From Myxococcaceae bacterium (GTDB lineage Bacteria > Myxococcota_A > Polyangia > Polyangiales > Ga0077539): a DNA stretch of 64,000 bases. The position numbers and the translations under genes were made by a program. The DNA lies in NCBI GenBank assembly GCA_004297725.1, contig SCUS01000050.1, forward strand, positions 1-64,000. Direction: 5' to 3'. Positions 27,041 to 34,024 of the stretch are shown here, piece by piece; the first letter of the stretch is position 1; each line of letters opens with the position of its first letter. The notes below the pieces were generated by a model. That model searched no databases. It saw only the letters and a list, made by a program, of their open reading frames with translations, and was not told the DNA's origin.

Positions 27041-28723
27041 TCACCGCCCCCGCTTCACCGGCCCCGCCCTCTTCGCCCCCGTCGTCACCTTCACCCACGC
27101 CTCCAGCGCCAGCACGTCGCCCAGCGCCGTCGCCGCCCTGCCCCCACGGCGCACGCCCGCCACCGCCTCCGCGCGCCCCTTGGGCGCCGCCGCCCGCCGC
27201 CACGACGCCTCGGCCCTCGCCGACGCCTCCGCCGCGCGACCCATCCGGTGCACCTCGAAGTCCACGGCCTGCACCGCCTCCTCGATGGCCGAGAAGCGCT
27301 CCACCGCCCTGCCGTCGAGGCTCACCTCCCAGCGACGACCGCGCGCCCCTCGCGACACCACCAGCGCCTCGCTCAGCCGCCCCGGCGCCCGCTCGAAATG
27401 CAGCGCGAGGCCGTGACGCCCCAGCGACGCCCACGCGTTGCGGGAGATCGCCCGCACCTCCACGTCGACCTCCTGCGTCAGCGGATCGAAGGCCTCGGCC
27501 CTCGCTTGGATCTCCCCGAGGGTGATCGCCCCCGCCTCCACCTCGAAGGCAGGGTGATCGAAGGCGAGCTGCTCGAAGAAGCGCTCCGCCTCGCCCACCT
27601 CCCGGCCCTCCAGGTCGAGCTCCCTCGGCATCCCGAAGAGCGAGGGCAGCGAGCACAGGCTGAGCTCCGACACGTCCACGAAGTCCAGCACCAGGCAGTC
27701 CTTCTTGCCTGGCGAGAGCCGCGTGCCTCGGCCCACGCACTGCGCGTACATCCCCTCGGAGCGCGTCGGCCTCGCCATCGCCACGCACGACACCCCCGGG
27801 TCGTCGAAGCCCTCGGTGAGCACCGCCACGTTGGTGAGCGCCTGCAACCTCCCCTCGGCGAAGTCGCGAAGCACCCGGGCGCGGTCGTCCGAGGGCATCT
27901 CCCCGTGCACCGTTCCCGCCCGCACCCCGAGCGCCTGGAGCGAGCGGCGCAGGTGCTGGGCGTGCGCCACCGTCACGCAGAACGCGATGGTGCGACGGTC
28001 GCGGGCCAGCTCCTGGATGGAGCGCGCCACCAGGGCGTTGCGCTCCTCGATGTCCACCGCCTCGGCGAGCTCCTCCTCGCGGAAATCGTTACCCCGACTG
28101 GTAAGCCGGGTGAGGTCCGCACTGGTCGCCACCCGGTACCCCCTCAGCGGAACCAGGTACCCGTCGTGGATCATCTCCGGCAGCGTCCGCGCGTAGACGA
28201 TCTCCTCGAAGACCTCGTCGAGCCCCTTGCCGTCGCCCCGCGCCGTGGTGGCGGTGAAGCCCACCAGGGTGCCCGTCCACCCGGGCTCGAAGCAGCCCAG
28301 CTCCCGCAGTACCCGGAGGTTGTCCTCCGCCGCGGCGTGGTGGCACTCGTCGTAGATCACCAGGCCCACGTCCCGCCCCGCCAGCAGCCTCGCGAGGCGC
28401 TCGGTGCGCAGCGACCGGATGGAGCACACCACCACCCTCGCCTCGGCCTCCGCGCGGCGCCCTCCCTGCTCGATCGCCACCACCGCCTCGGCGCCGAGGG
28501 CGTGCTGAAGCTTCGAGCGCGCCTGGGAGAGCAGCTCCTCGCGGTGCGCGATCACCAGCACCGGGCGCTTCGCCAGCCTCGCCAGGTGGGCGAAGACCAC
28601 CGTCTTCCCGGCGCCCGTGGGGAGGCACACCAGCATGCGCCGCGTCCCGGCCCGCCGCGCGGAGAGCACCGCCTCCACCGCCTCTCGCTGGTACGGCCGC
28701 AGGCTCGGCGCGTCTCCGCTCAT
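27041..28723 (-). CDS. superfamily 2 DEAD/DEAH-type helicase
   Basis: 560 aa from the ATG at 28723 (ATGs at 28750 and 28774 are possible). Motifs in order: Q-like RPYQREAVEAV (9-19), Walker A LPTGAGKT (34-41), Walker B as DECHH (125-129), FTATTARGDGKG (motif III region), and in the C-terminal domain VLTEGFDDPGVS (motif V) and QCVGRGTRLSPGKKD (motif VI). It resembles single-gene RadD/YejH-like and XPB-like SF2 helicases. The last 150 residues have no recognised domain. No partner nuclease or methylase lies nearby, so a general DNA repair or RNA role is more likely than restriction. Confidence 0.88.
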   Translation of the reverse strand: MSGDAPSLRPYQREAVEAVLSARRAGTRRMLVCLPTGAGKTVVFAHLARLAKRPVLVIAHREELLSQARSKLQHALGAEAVVAIEQGGRRAEAEARVVVCSIRSLRTERLARLLAGRDVGLVIYDECHHAAAEDNLRVLRELGCFEPGWTGTLVGFTATTARGDGKGLDEVFEEIVYARTLPEMIHDGYLVPLRGYRVATSADLTRLTSRGNDFREEELAEAVDIEERNALVARSIQELARDRRTIAFCVTVAHAQHLRRSLQALGVRAGTVHGEMPSDDRARVLRDFAEGRLQALTNVAVLTEGFDDPGVSCVAMARPTRSEGMYAQCVGRGTRLSPGKKDCLVLDFVDVSELSLCSLPSLFGMPRELDLEGREVGEAERFFEQLAFDHPAFEVEAGAITLGEIQARAEAFDPLTQEVDVEVRAISRNAWASLGRHGLALHFERAPGRLSEALVVSRGARGRRWEVSLDGRAVERFSAIEEAVQAVDFEVHRMGRAAEASARAEASWRRAAAPKGRAEAVAGVRRGGRAATALGDVLALEAWVKVTTGAKRAGPVKRGR

Positions 28724-28792
28724 CGCGCCGCCCACCTTCGCACGGATCATCCCGCCCGGCGCAACGCCTCCCACGCCCCGGGCGCCCGATGG

Positions 28793-28798
28793 TAGGGT
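28793..28798 (+). promoter_or_regulatory. putative -10 box of the small membrane protein gene
   Basis: TAGGGT lies 11 bases before the ATG at 28810 with no Shine-Dalgarno between. No -35 match is seen. Confidence 0.3.
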
Positions 28799-28809
28799 GC
28801 GCCGCGTCG

Positions 28810-29181
28810 ATGGTGCTTCGTCTCTGGCAGTTCGTCCCGACGCCCGTCCTCGAGGTGCCCGACCTCGCGTGCATCGACACGCCGCGCGCCGAGCAGATCG
28901 CCGTCCTCCTCGGCATCGTGGGTTTCCTCGGGCTCGTCACCGCCTGGCGCATCCGAGACCGCGCCGCCGCCTCCGGGCACTCCACCCTCTGGGCCGTCTC
29001 CGCGCTGCTCGTCGGAGCCCTCCAGACCGTGCTCACCCTCGCGCTCGTCGCCCCGGGCTGCGCCACCAGCAACACCGTCGCCTGGATGCTGGGCTGCGCC
29101 TCCCCCTGGGCCCTCGCCGCGGCCTTCTTCCGCACCGGCGTCGCCCCGCTGCCGCCGCCCCTCGACACCTCCCCCCCATGA
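28810..29181 (+). CDS. small membrane protein
   Basis: 123 aa with three hydrophobic segments (about IAVLLGIVGFLGLVTAW, STLWAVSALLVGALQTVLTL and WMLGCASPWALAAAFF), so a three-helix inner-membrane protein. No family is recognised. Its stop overlaps the start of the phosphodiesterase-like gene by 4 bases (ATGA), which shows coupled translation. Confidence 0.65.
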   Translation: MVLRLWQFVPTPVLEVPDLACIDTPRAEQIAVLLGIVGFLGLVTAWRIRDRAAASGHSTLWAVSALLVGALQTVLTLALVAPGCATSNTVAWMLGCASPWALAAAFFRTGVAPLPPPLDTSPP

Positions 29182-30053
29182 AGCGCCCCCTCCTCGCCCT
29201 CGGCCTCGCCCTCGCCCCCCAGCTCGCCCTCGCGCAGGCGCCGCCCCGACCCTACGACCATGTCGTCGTGGTGAGCTTCGACGGCATGCGCCCCGACGGC
29301 ATGGAGCGCGCCGAGGCCCCGACCCTCCACCGTCTGCGCACCGAAGGCGCCGCGGCCCTCGGGGCCGTCACCGTCGGCGACTCCTCCACCCTCCCCTCGC
29401 ACAGCTCGATGCTCTCCGGCGTCGAGGTGCGCGCCCACGGGATGACCTTCGACGACTTCCACGCCGACCGCGGGTTCATCCGGGTGCCCACGGCCCTCTC
29501 CTTCGCCCACGACGCGGGCTTCTCCACGGCGATGTTCGTCTCCAAGGCCAAGCTCCGGCACATCGCCGTGCCGGGCAGCCTCGATGTCTGGTCGCGGCCC
29601 CACTGGTCGTGCGAGCGCGTCGCCGCCGCCGCCGCGGAGTACCTCTCCACCGCCACCCCGGGGATCACCTTCATCCATTTCTCCGAGCCCGACGACTCGG
29701 GGCACCGCTTCGGGTGGATGCGAGCGCGCTACCTTCAGGCCATCGCCCGCAGCGACCGGTGCTTCACCACGGTGATGAGCTCCGTCGAGGCCAGGGCCGA
29801 CCGAGGACGCTTCCTGGTGATCGCGACCGCCGACCACGGAGGCCACGGCCGGCGGCACGGCACCCACGCCCCGGAAGACCTTCACATCCCGTGGGTCGCG
29901 TGGGGCTCGCAGGTGACCCGCGGAGACTTCTCCGACCCGGTGCGCACCACCGACACCGCCGCCACGGCCCTCGCGGCGCTGGGCGTCGCCGTCCCCGCGA
30001 GCTTCACCGGGCGGCCGGTGCAGCGGGTGCTCGCCCCCGCCCCGACGCCCTGA
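29178..30053 (+). CDS. exported alkaline phosphatase-superfamily (type I phosphodiesterase-like) enzyme
   Basis: 291 aa with a Sec signal peptide (MKRPLLALGLALAPQLALAQ). The metal site begins with Asp35 (VVVSFDGMRPDG), the nucleophile is Thr71 in DSSTLPSHSSMLSG, and the later FSEPDDSGHRFGW and ATADHGGHGRRHG supply the remaining zinc ligands, matching the PF01663 nucleotide pyrophosphatase/phosphodiesterase family. It should hydrolyse phosphoesters in the periplasm; the substrate is unknown. It is shorter than typical NPPs (about 400 aa), with a reduced cap region. It is coupled to the small membrane protein upstream. Confidence 0.88.
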   Translation: MKRPLLALGLALAPQLALAQAPPRPYDHVVVVSFDGMRPDGMERAEAPTLHRLRTEGAAALGAVTVGDSSTLPSHSSMLSGVEVRAHGMTFDDFHADRGFIRVPTALSFAHDAGFSTAMFVSKAKLRHIAVPGSLDVWSRPHWSCERVAAAAAEYLSTATPGITFIHFSEPDDSGHRFGWMRARYLQAIARSDRCFTTVMSSVEARADRGRFLVIATADHGGHGRRHGTHAPEDLHIPWVAWGSQVTRGDFSDPVRTTDTAATALAALGVAVPASFTGRPVQRVLAPAPTP

Positions 30054-30192
30054 TCTCCGCCATCGGGCGGAGAGAGGGATTGCGGCTCCGCTCACCAGCC
30101 CCCATGCACTGGCGGGCCGGGAGGGAGAGGCGATCGGGGGGGTCGACCTCTTGGCAGCGGCGCGTGCCGCGATCTACAAGGGGTCACCAGAG

Positions 30193-31797
30193 ATGAGCCG
30201 CCAGAACGTGTTCTTCCTGTCGCTTCCGGTGGCCTTCAGCGCGCTCTCGGCGAGCGCGGCGGCCGCAGACCTGTACGTCGCCCCCAACGGTCGCAGCGGC
30301 AACGCGGGCACCAGCGCGGCGCCGCTCGACCGCATCACCACCGCGCTCAACCGCGCCCGCCCCGGAGACCGGGTGCTGGTGCGCGCGGGCACCTACCCCG
30401 GCGGAGGGTGGATCTCCGCCTCGGGCACCGCCGCGGCCCCCATCCGGGTGGTCTCCGTCGACGGCCCGAGGCGCGCGGTGATCGCCGGAGGCAGCGAGAC
30501 CCTGCGCATCGGCGACGCCGCGTCGTACCTGTCCTTCGAGGGCCTCGAGCTTCGCAACTCCACCAACAACCTCGTCCACATCGACGGCGGCTCGCACCAC
30601 ATCTGGCTGCGGGACGTGTACGCCCACCACGCGGGCGTCGACGGCGACGTGGTGAAGGTCAACCAGGCCCGGAGCATCTACCTCGAGCGCTCGGAGTTCG
30701 CCTTCCCGGGGGTGCGCACGGGCAGCGAGAACCCCTCGCAGGAGTGCATCGACTTCGTCGACGTCGACGACATCGTGGTGCGCGACTCGTACATCCACGA
30801 CGGCGGCAACTCGCTGATGTACGCCAAGGGCGGCGCGCAGGGCGTGGTCTTCGAGAACAACGTCATCGCCACGCAGCGCGCGGGCGCCATCGACCCGATG
30901 GTGGGCCTCGGCGCCGCCACCGACTCGTCGCTGCTCGGAGACGCGCAGTACGAGGCGATCGACATCGTGTTTCGCAACAACGTGGTGATCGGCGGCGTGG
31001 CCGGCGCGGTGGGCGTCTACGACGGCCAGAACGTGGTGATCGCCAACAACCTCTTCCTCAACAACAACGGCGGGGTGGTGGAGTTTCGCGCGGGCTCCGG
31101 TCCCCTCGAGCGCAGCGAGGACGTGTCCTTCGTCAACAACCTCGTGGTCGACACCCGGGGACGGATGTCCACCGTGCTGCGCCGCAGCAGCCACGACCTC
31201 CAGGGCCTCGTCGTCTCCCACAACCTCTACTGGAACAACGGCCTGGCCGTCCCCGCCTCGCCCCTGCTCAACCTGGCCGCGCAGCCCGGTCACCTGGTGG
31301 CCAACCCGGGCATCCGCGCGCCCTCGGCGCTGGGCGACCGGGCCTCCATCATCGCCGCGCTCATCCCCACCCCCAACGGCCCCGCGTCCTCGTCGGGGAT
31401 CAACACCGCCGTGGCGCCCTTCCTGGTGCTCAACGACATCCGAGGGGTGCGCCGAAACGGGCGCAACGACCGGGGGCCGTGGTTCCTCGGGGAGGTTCCG
31501 GCGGCGCCGACGGACGCCGGGGTGACGACGCCCGCCCCCACGACCGACGCCGGGGTGACGACGCCCGCCACCGATGCGGGCGGGGCGATCCCCACGGACG
31601 CGGCCCCCGAGGAGGAGAGCCCGACGGAGGCCGCGGGGGCGCTCACCGGCGGCGTGCAGTGCAGCGCCACCCCGGGCGCCGCCGAAGGCCGCGGGTGGCT
31701 GCTCGGCGCGGGGATGTTACTGGCCGGTGTATTCCGTCGACGGCGACGGGAGCCTTGCGGCGGCAGCACCCGTTGGGATGACCGGGTGCGTCCGTAA
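30193..31797 (+). CDS. secreted right-handed parallel beta-helix protein with MYXO-CTERM-like tail
   Basis: 534 aa from the ATG at 30193, chosen because it begins a signal peptide (MSRQNVFFLSLPVAFSALSASAAAA). Residues about 27-420 are a pectate-lyase-like beta-helix: an opening LYVAPNGRSGNAGTSAAPLD motif, then repeated N-N-V/L stacks (FRNNVVIGG; IANNLFLNNNGG; FVNNLVVDT). The tail has T-D-A-G-rich linkers, then a Cys, Gly-rich hydrophobic helix and RRRRR, the layout of MYXO-CTERM sorting signals for surface anchoring. It may bind or cleave polysaccharide; catalytic residues cannot be assigned. A TTGGCA lies about 40 bases upstream of the ATG, but its -10 is unclear. Confidence 0.85.
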   Translation: MSRQNVFFLSLPVAFSALSASAAAADLYVAPNGRSGNAGTSAAPLDRITTALNRARPGDRVLVRAGTYPGGGWISASGTAAAPIRVVSVDGPRRAVIAGGSETLRIGDAASYLSFEGLELRNSTNNLVHIDGGSHHIWLRDVYAHHAGVDGDVVKVNQARSIYLERSEFAFPGVRTGSENPSQECIDFVDVDDIVVRDSYIHDGGNSLMYAKGGAQGVVFENNVIATQRAGAIDPMVGLGAATDSSLLGDAQYEAIDIVFRNNVVIGGVAGAVGVYDGQNVVIANNLFLNNNGGVVEFRAGSGPLERSEDVSFVNNLVVDTRGRMSTVLRRSSHDLQGLVVSHNLYWNNGLAVPASPLLNLAAQPGHLVANPGIRAPSALGDRASIIAALIPTPNGPASSSGINTAVAPFLVLNDIRGVRRNGRNDRGPWFLGEVPAAPTDAGVTTPAPTTDAGVTTPATDAGGAIPTDAAPEEESPTEAAGALTGGVQCSATPGAAEGRGWLLGAGMLLAGVFRRRRREPCGGSTRWDDRVRP

Positions 31798-31869
31798 GAG
31801 CGTCGGTACGTCTTTCAAACCGCGGGCGAGCTCGCCGCCGAGGCCGACCAGGCTACGGAGCGAAGCGCC

Positions 31870-32361
31870 TCACCGGCCGCGAGGGCGCTCTCTCGGATCG
31901 TAGAGCGGCGCCGTACCCAGCGCCGCCACCTCCACGGCGTCGCCGCACGCGACGCGCCCGCCCTGCACGATGGTCAGCGCGATGCCTCCGCGGCCCTGCA
32001 TGTGCGCCGGGGCGCCAGGGCCCAGCGCGGACTCCATCCGCACGCAGGCGTCGCAGGGGGCGATCACCTCGAAGCGCGCCTCGCCGATCGAGAGCACGGT
32101 GCCGCGGGGAAGGGTGTCGAGGTCCATGTCTCGGATGGTGAGGTTGCGACGCGACGAGCCGGGGGCGATCGCGACGCCGAGGGCGCGCGCCACGTGGTCG
32201 ATGGTCTCCGCCCGGATGGCGCTCACCGGGCGGGGAACACCAGGGCGATCGCGCTGATCGGTGGGCACGCCGCGCCCTGCGACGAACACCGCCTCGGGGA
32301 GGAGGATGGGAGGCCCGCGGCGCTCGCGGAAGACGTGGATGGCTTCGAGGGTGCCTGGCAT
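31870..32361 (-). CDS. MOSC-domain protein
   Basis: 163 aa, a stand-alone MOSC domain. It has the typical G-R-G-V-P-T-D-Q-R-D opening, RPVSAIRAETIDHV, SRRNLTIRD, GEARFEVIAPCDACVRME and the final GRVACGDAVEV. MOSC domains end molybdenum-cofactor sulfurases and the mARC/YiiM group; the conserved Cys in PCDAC is the expected molybdenum ligand. YiiM-like proteins reduce N-hydroxylated compounds. The redox partner is unknown. It lies 35 bases downstream of the nucleotidyltransferase gene on the same strand. Confidence 0.85.
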   Translation of the reverse strand: MPGTLEAIHVFRERRGPPILLPEAVFVAGRGVPTDQRDRPGVPRPVSAIRAETIDHVARALGVAIAPGSSRRNLTIRDMDLDTLPRGTVLSIGEARFEVIAPCDACVRMESALGPGAPAHMQGRGGIALTIVQGGRVACGDAVEVAALGTAPLYDPRERPRGR

Positions 32362-32396
32362 GGGTTGGGGGGAGAGGGTATGGAGCCCCGATCACG

Positions 32397-32885
32397 CTAC
32401 CGCGGCTCGCGGTTGCGCTCGTCGAGCGTCGCGAGCAGCACCGGCAGCATCACCCGATCCTTCGGCCTCCCGGCCGCTGTCTTCAGCGCGATCAGCGTGG
32501 GCAGATCGACGACCCTGACGATGGTCGCGCCGCGCTCGATGGTGTCCACGCGCGGCAGCAGCCACTCGTAGTCCTGGCCCTCACCGATCTCGCAGAGCAC
32601 GTCGAGCGGGCCCTCCGCCGTGTCGAGGAGCACGTGCCCCCGACCGAGCAGCATCGCGTCCGTGGGCACGATGTTTCGTCGGTCAGCGCGAAGGCGTGCG
32701 CTCACGGCGGTCAACACGCGCAGCAGGCGAGCGACGTTCTCGGCTGTGCGACGGTGCACGATGTCGAGGTCGAGGGTCAGCACCGGGGCGCCCTGGATCA
32801 TCGCAGCGGCGCCACCGATGATGACGAACTCAACCCCCTCGGCGGTCAGTCGATCGATCAGCGATTCGAGGCGAGGCGTCGGCAT
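32397..32885 (-). CDS. nucleotidyltransferase-fold protein (AbiEii/MNT-like)
   Basis: 162 aa from the ATG at 32885. It starts with a short helix then FVIIGGAAAMIQGAPVLTLDLDIVH, which fits the pol-beta nucleotidyltransferase fold (GG motif followed by T-x-D-x-D at 38-42, here TLDLD giving Asp39 and Asp41), and later has PLDVL and DLPTLIALKTAAGRPKDR. Such small stand-alone proteins are often toxin-antitoxin or phage-defence-like partners. Its first 28 bases overlap the end of a 68-aa gene in another frame, so the two are a tightly coupled pair. Confidence 0.8.
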   Translation of the reverse strand: MPTPRLESLIDRLTAEGVEFVIIGGAAAMIQGAPVLTLDLDIVHRRTAENVARLLRVLTAVSARLRADRRNIVPTDAMLLGRGHVLLDTAEGPLDVLCEIGEGQDYEWLLPRVDTIERGATIVRVVDLPTLIALKTAAGRPKDRVMLPVLLATLDERNREPR

Positions 32886-33064
32886 GCCGCAAGCTCCGCA
32901 AGTTCTTCCGCGGCGCGGGCACCGAGCCGTAGGCGCTCCCATGGGTCCATGGCCAGGTACGACCGGATGAGCGTTCGGTCGACGTCCGCGAGGGCCTCGA
33001 TCAGGAGGGGATCGAGCGCACGCAGTCCGTCGCGGAGAGAGTCGTATTGTTCGCGCGCGGTCAT
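32858..33064 (-). CDS. small partner protein of the nucleotidyltransferase
   Basis: 68 aa from the ATG at 33064 (frame open to 33148). It is charged and helical (SLRDGLRALDPLLIEALADV; MDPWERLRLGARAAEELAEL) with no membrane segment. The pattern D-x-x-L-I-R-x-x-L-x-M-x-P-x-E-R-L-R resembles small proteins I recall often coded just before nucleotidyltransferases of this type. The 28-base overlap with the next gene suggests co-translation and a direct complex, as in toxin-antitoxin pairs, but this is inference. Confidence 0.65.
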   Translation of the reverse strand: MTAREQYDSLRDGLRALDPLLIEALADVDRTLIRSYLAMDPWERLRLGARAAEELAELAACRRLASNR

Positions 33065-33208
33065 CTTCGTGATCGAGGATGGCATGCCGCTCGAGGGCGT
33101 TCCAATGTCCTGCTCAACGCGCCTCGGGCGAAGCGTTCCGAGCGCCATAGCACTCGCAGGAGCTCAACGAGCTGCATCGCGCCGGTCGTCCATTGGTTCA
33201 GGCCAGGC

Positions 33209-34024
33209 CTACCCCGTCCCCACGATCACCCTCGGGTGCACCAGCGAGCCCGCGCTCCCGGCCAGCCGCAGCCCCGGCATCACGCAGGCCACCACCAGGC
33301 CCTCCTCCGCCGGTTCCGCGCGCTCTCCCGCCTTGTCCATCGACGCCGCGCTGTACCGCTGCCCCAGCGCCGCCTCCACCAGCTCGCAGCCCGCCGCCGC
33401 TGCGGCCCTCGACAGCGCGCGCCGCTCGTCGTCGCTCAGCGTCGAGCGCACCGCGCTCCGCCCCCGCTCGCGCATCGCGCCCGCCAGCACCACGTCCATG
33501 CGCTTCGCCTTCAGCGCCCCGTAGCACGCGGGCGTCGCGTCCAGCGCAGCGCCAAGCGTCGCCTGCGCCGCGTCGAAGAGCTGCGAGCCCGGCACGCCCA
33601 GCAGCGCCGCCACCAGCTCCCGCTCGGAGGCGAACTGCGCGTCCAGCGACTGCACCTGCATCGCCAGGGTGCGGGCCTCGTCGTCGCGCTCGGCGAGCTC
33701 GTCTCGCAGCCGGGTGAGCTCCGCCGTCTGCGCCCGCAGCGCGTCCTGGAGCTGCCGGGCCTCCAGGGTCCAGCGCTCGCGCTCTCCCAGCAGGCGGGCC
33801 AGCTCGGCGGCCTGCTGCGACTGCACGGCGCGAGAGGCCACCAGGGATTGATCCAGCTCGGTGATGCGCGCGTTGAGCCCCGCGAGCTCGCGGCCGTGCT
33901 GGGCGTTGCTGTACGCCACGTGCTGCCGCAGCTGCGCCTCGAACTGCGCCACCACGGCGTCGAGCTGCGAGCGCAGCGCCACGGTCCAGGCCCTGGCGAT
34001 CGGATCGTCGGGAGGAGTGGCCAT
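33209..34024 (-). CDS. coiled-coil protein coupled to an Hsp70-like gene
   Basis: 271 aa. Residues about 12-140 form a long heptad-rich coiled coil (LNARITELDQSLVASR; LLGERERWTLEARQL; LRDELAERDDEARTL); the last 130 residues look globular (CYGALKAKRMDVVLAGAM; LSDDERRALSRAAAAAGCEL). There is no signal peptide. Its ATG overlaps the stop of the Hsp70-like gene by one base, so it should be made with it and may act as its nucleotide-exchange factor or adaptor, much as GrpE is a coiled-coil partner of DnaK. This role is inferred from position and shape only. Confidence 0.7.
   Translation of the reverse strand: MATPPDDPIARAWTVALRSQLDAVVAQFEAQLRQHVAYSNAQHGRELAGLNARITELDQSLVASRAVQSQQAAELARLLGERERWTLEARQLQDALRAQTAELTRLRDELAERDDEARTLAMQVQSLDAQFASERELVAALLGVPGSQLFDAAQATLGAALDATPACYGALKAKRMDVVLAGAMRERGRSAVRSTLSDDERRALSRAAAAAGCELVEAALGQRYSAASMDKAGERAEPAEEGLVVACVMPGLRLAGSAGSLVHPRVIVGTG

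Noticed and set aside
27041..28723. Type I or III restriction helicase subunit
   Set aside because: No methylase or specificity gene is adjacent, and the C-terminal part has no nuclease motif.
30193..31797. Pectate lyase activity for the beta-helix protein
   Set aside because: The fold is recognisable, but catalytic Arg/Asp residues of pectate lyases cannot be placed.
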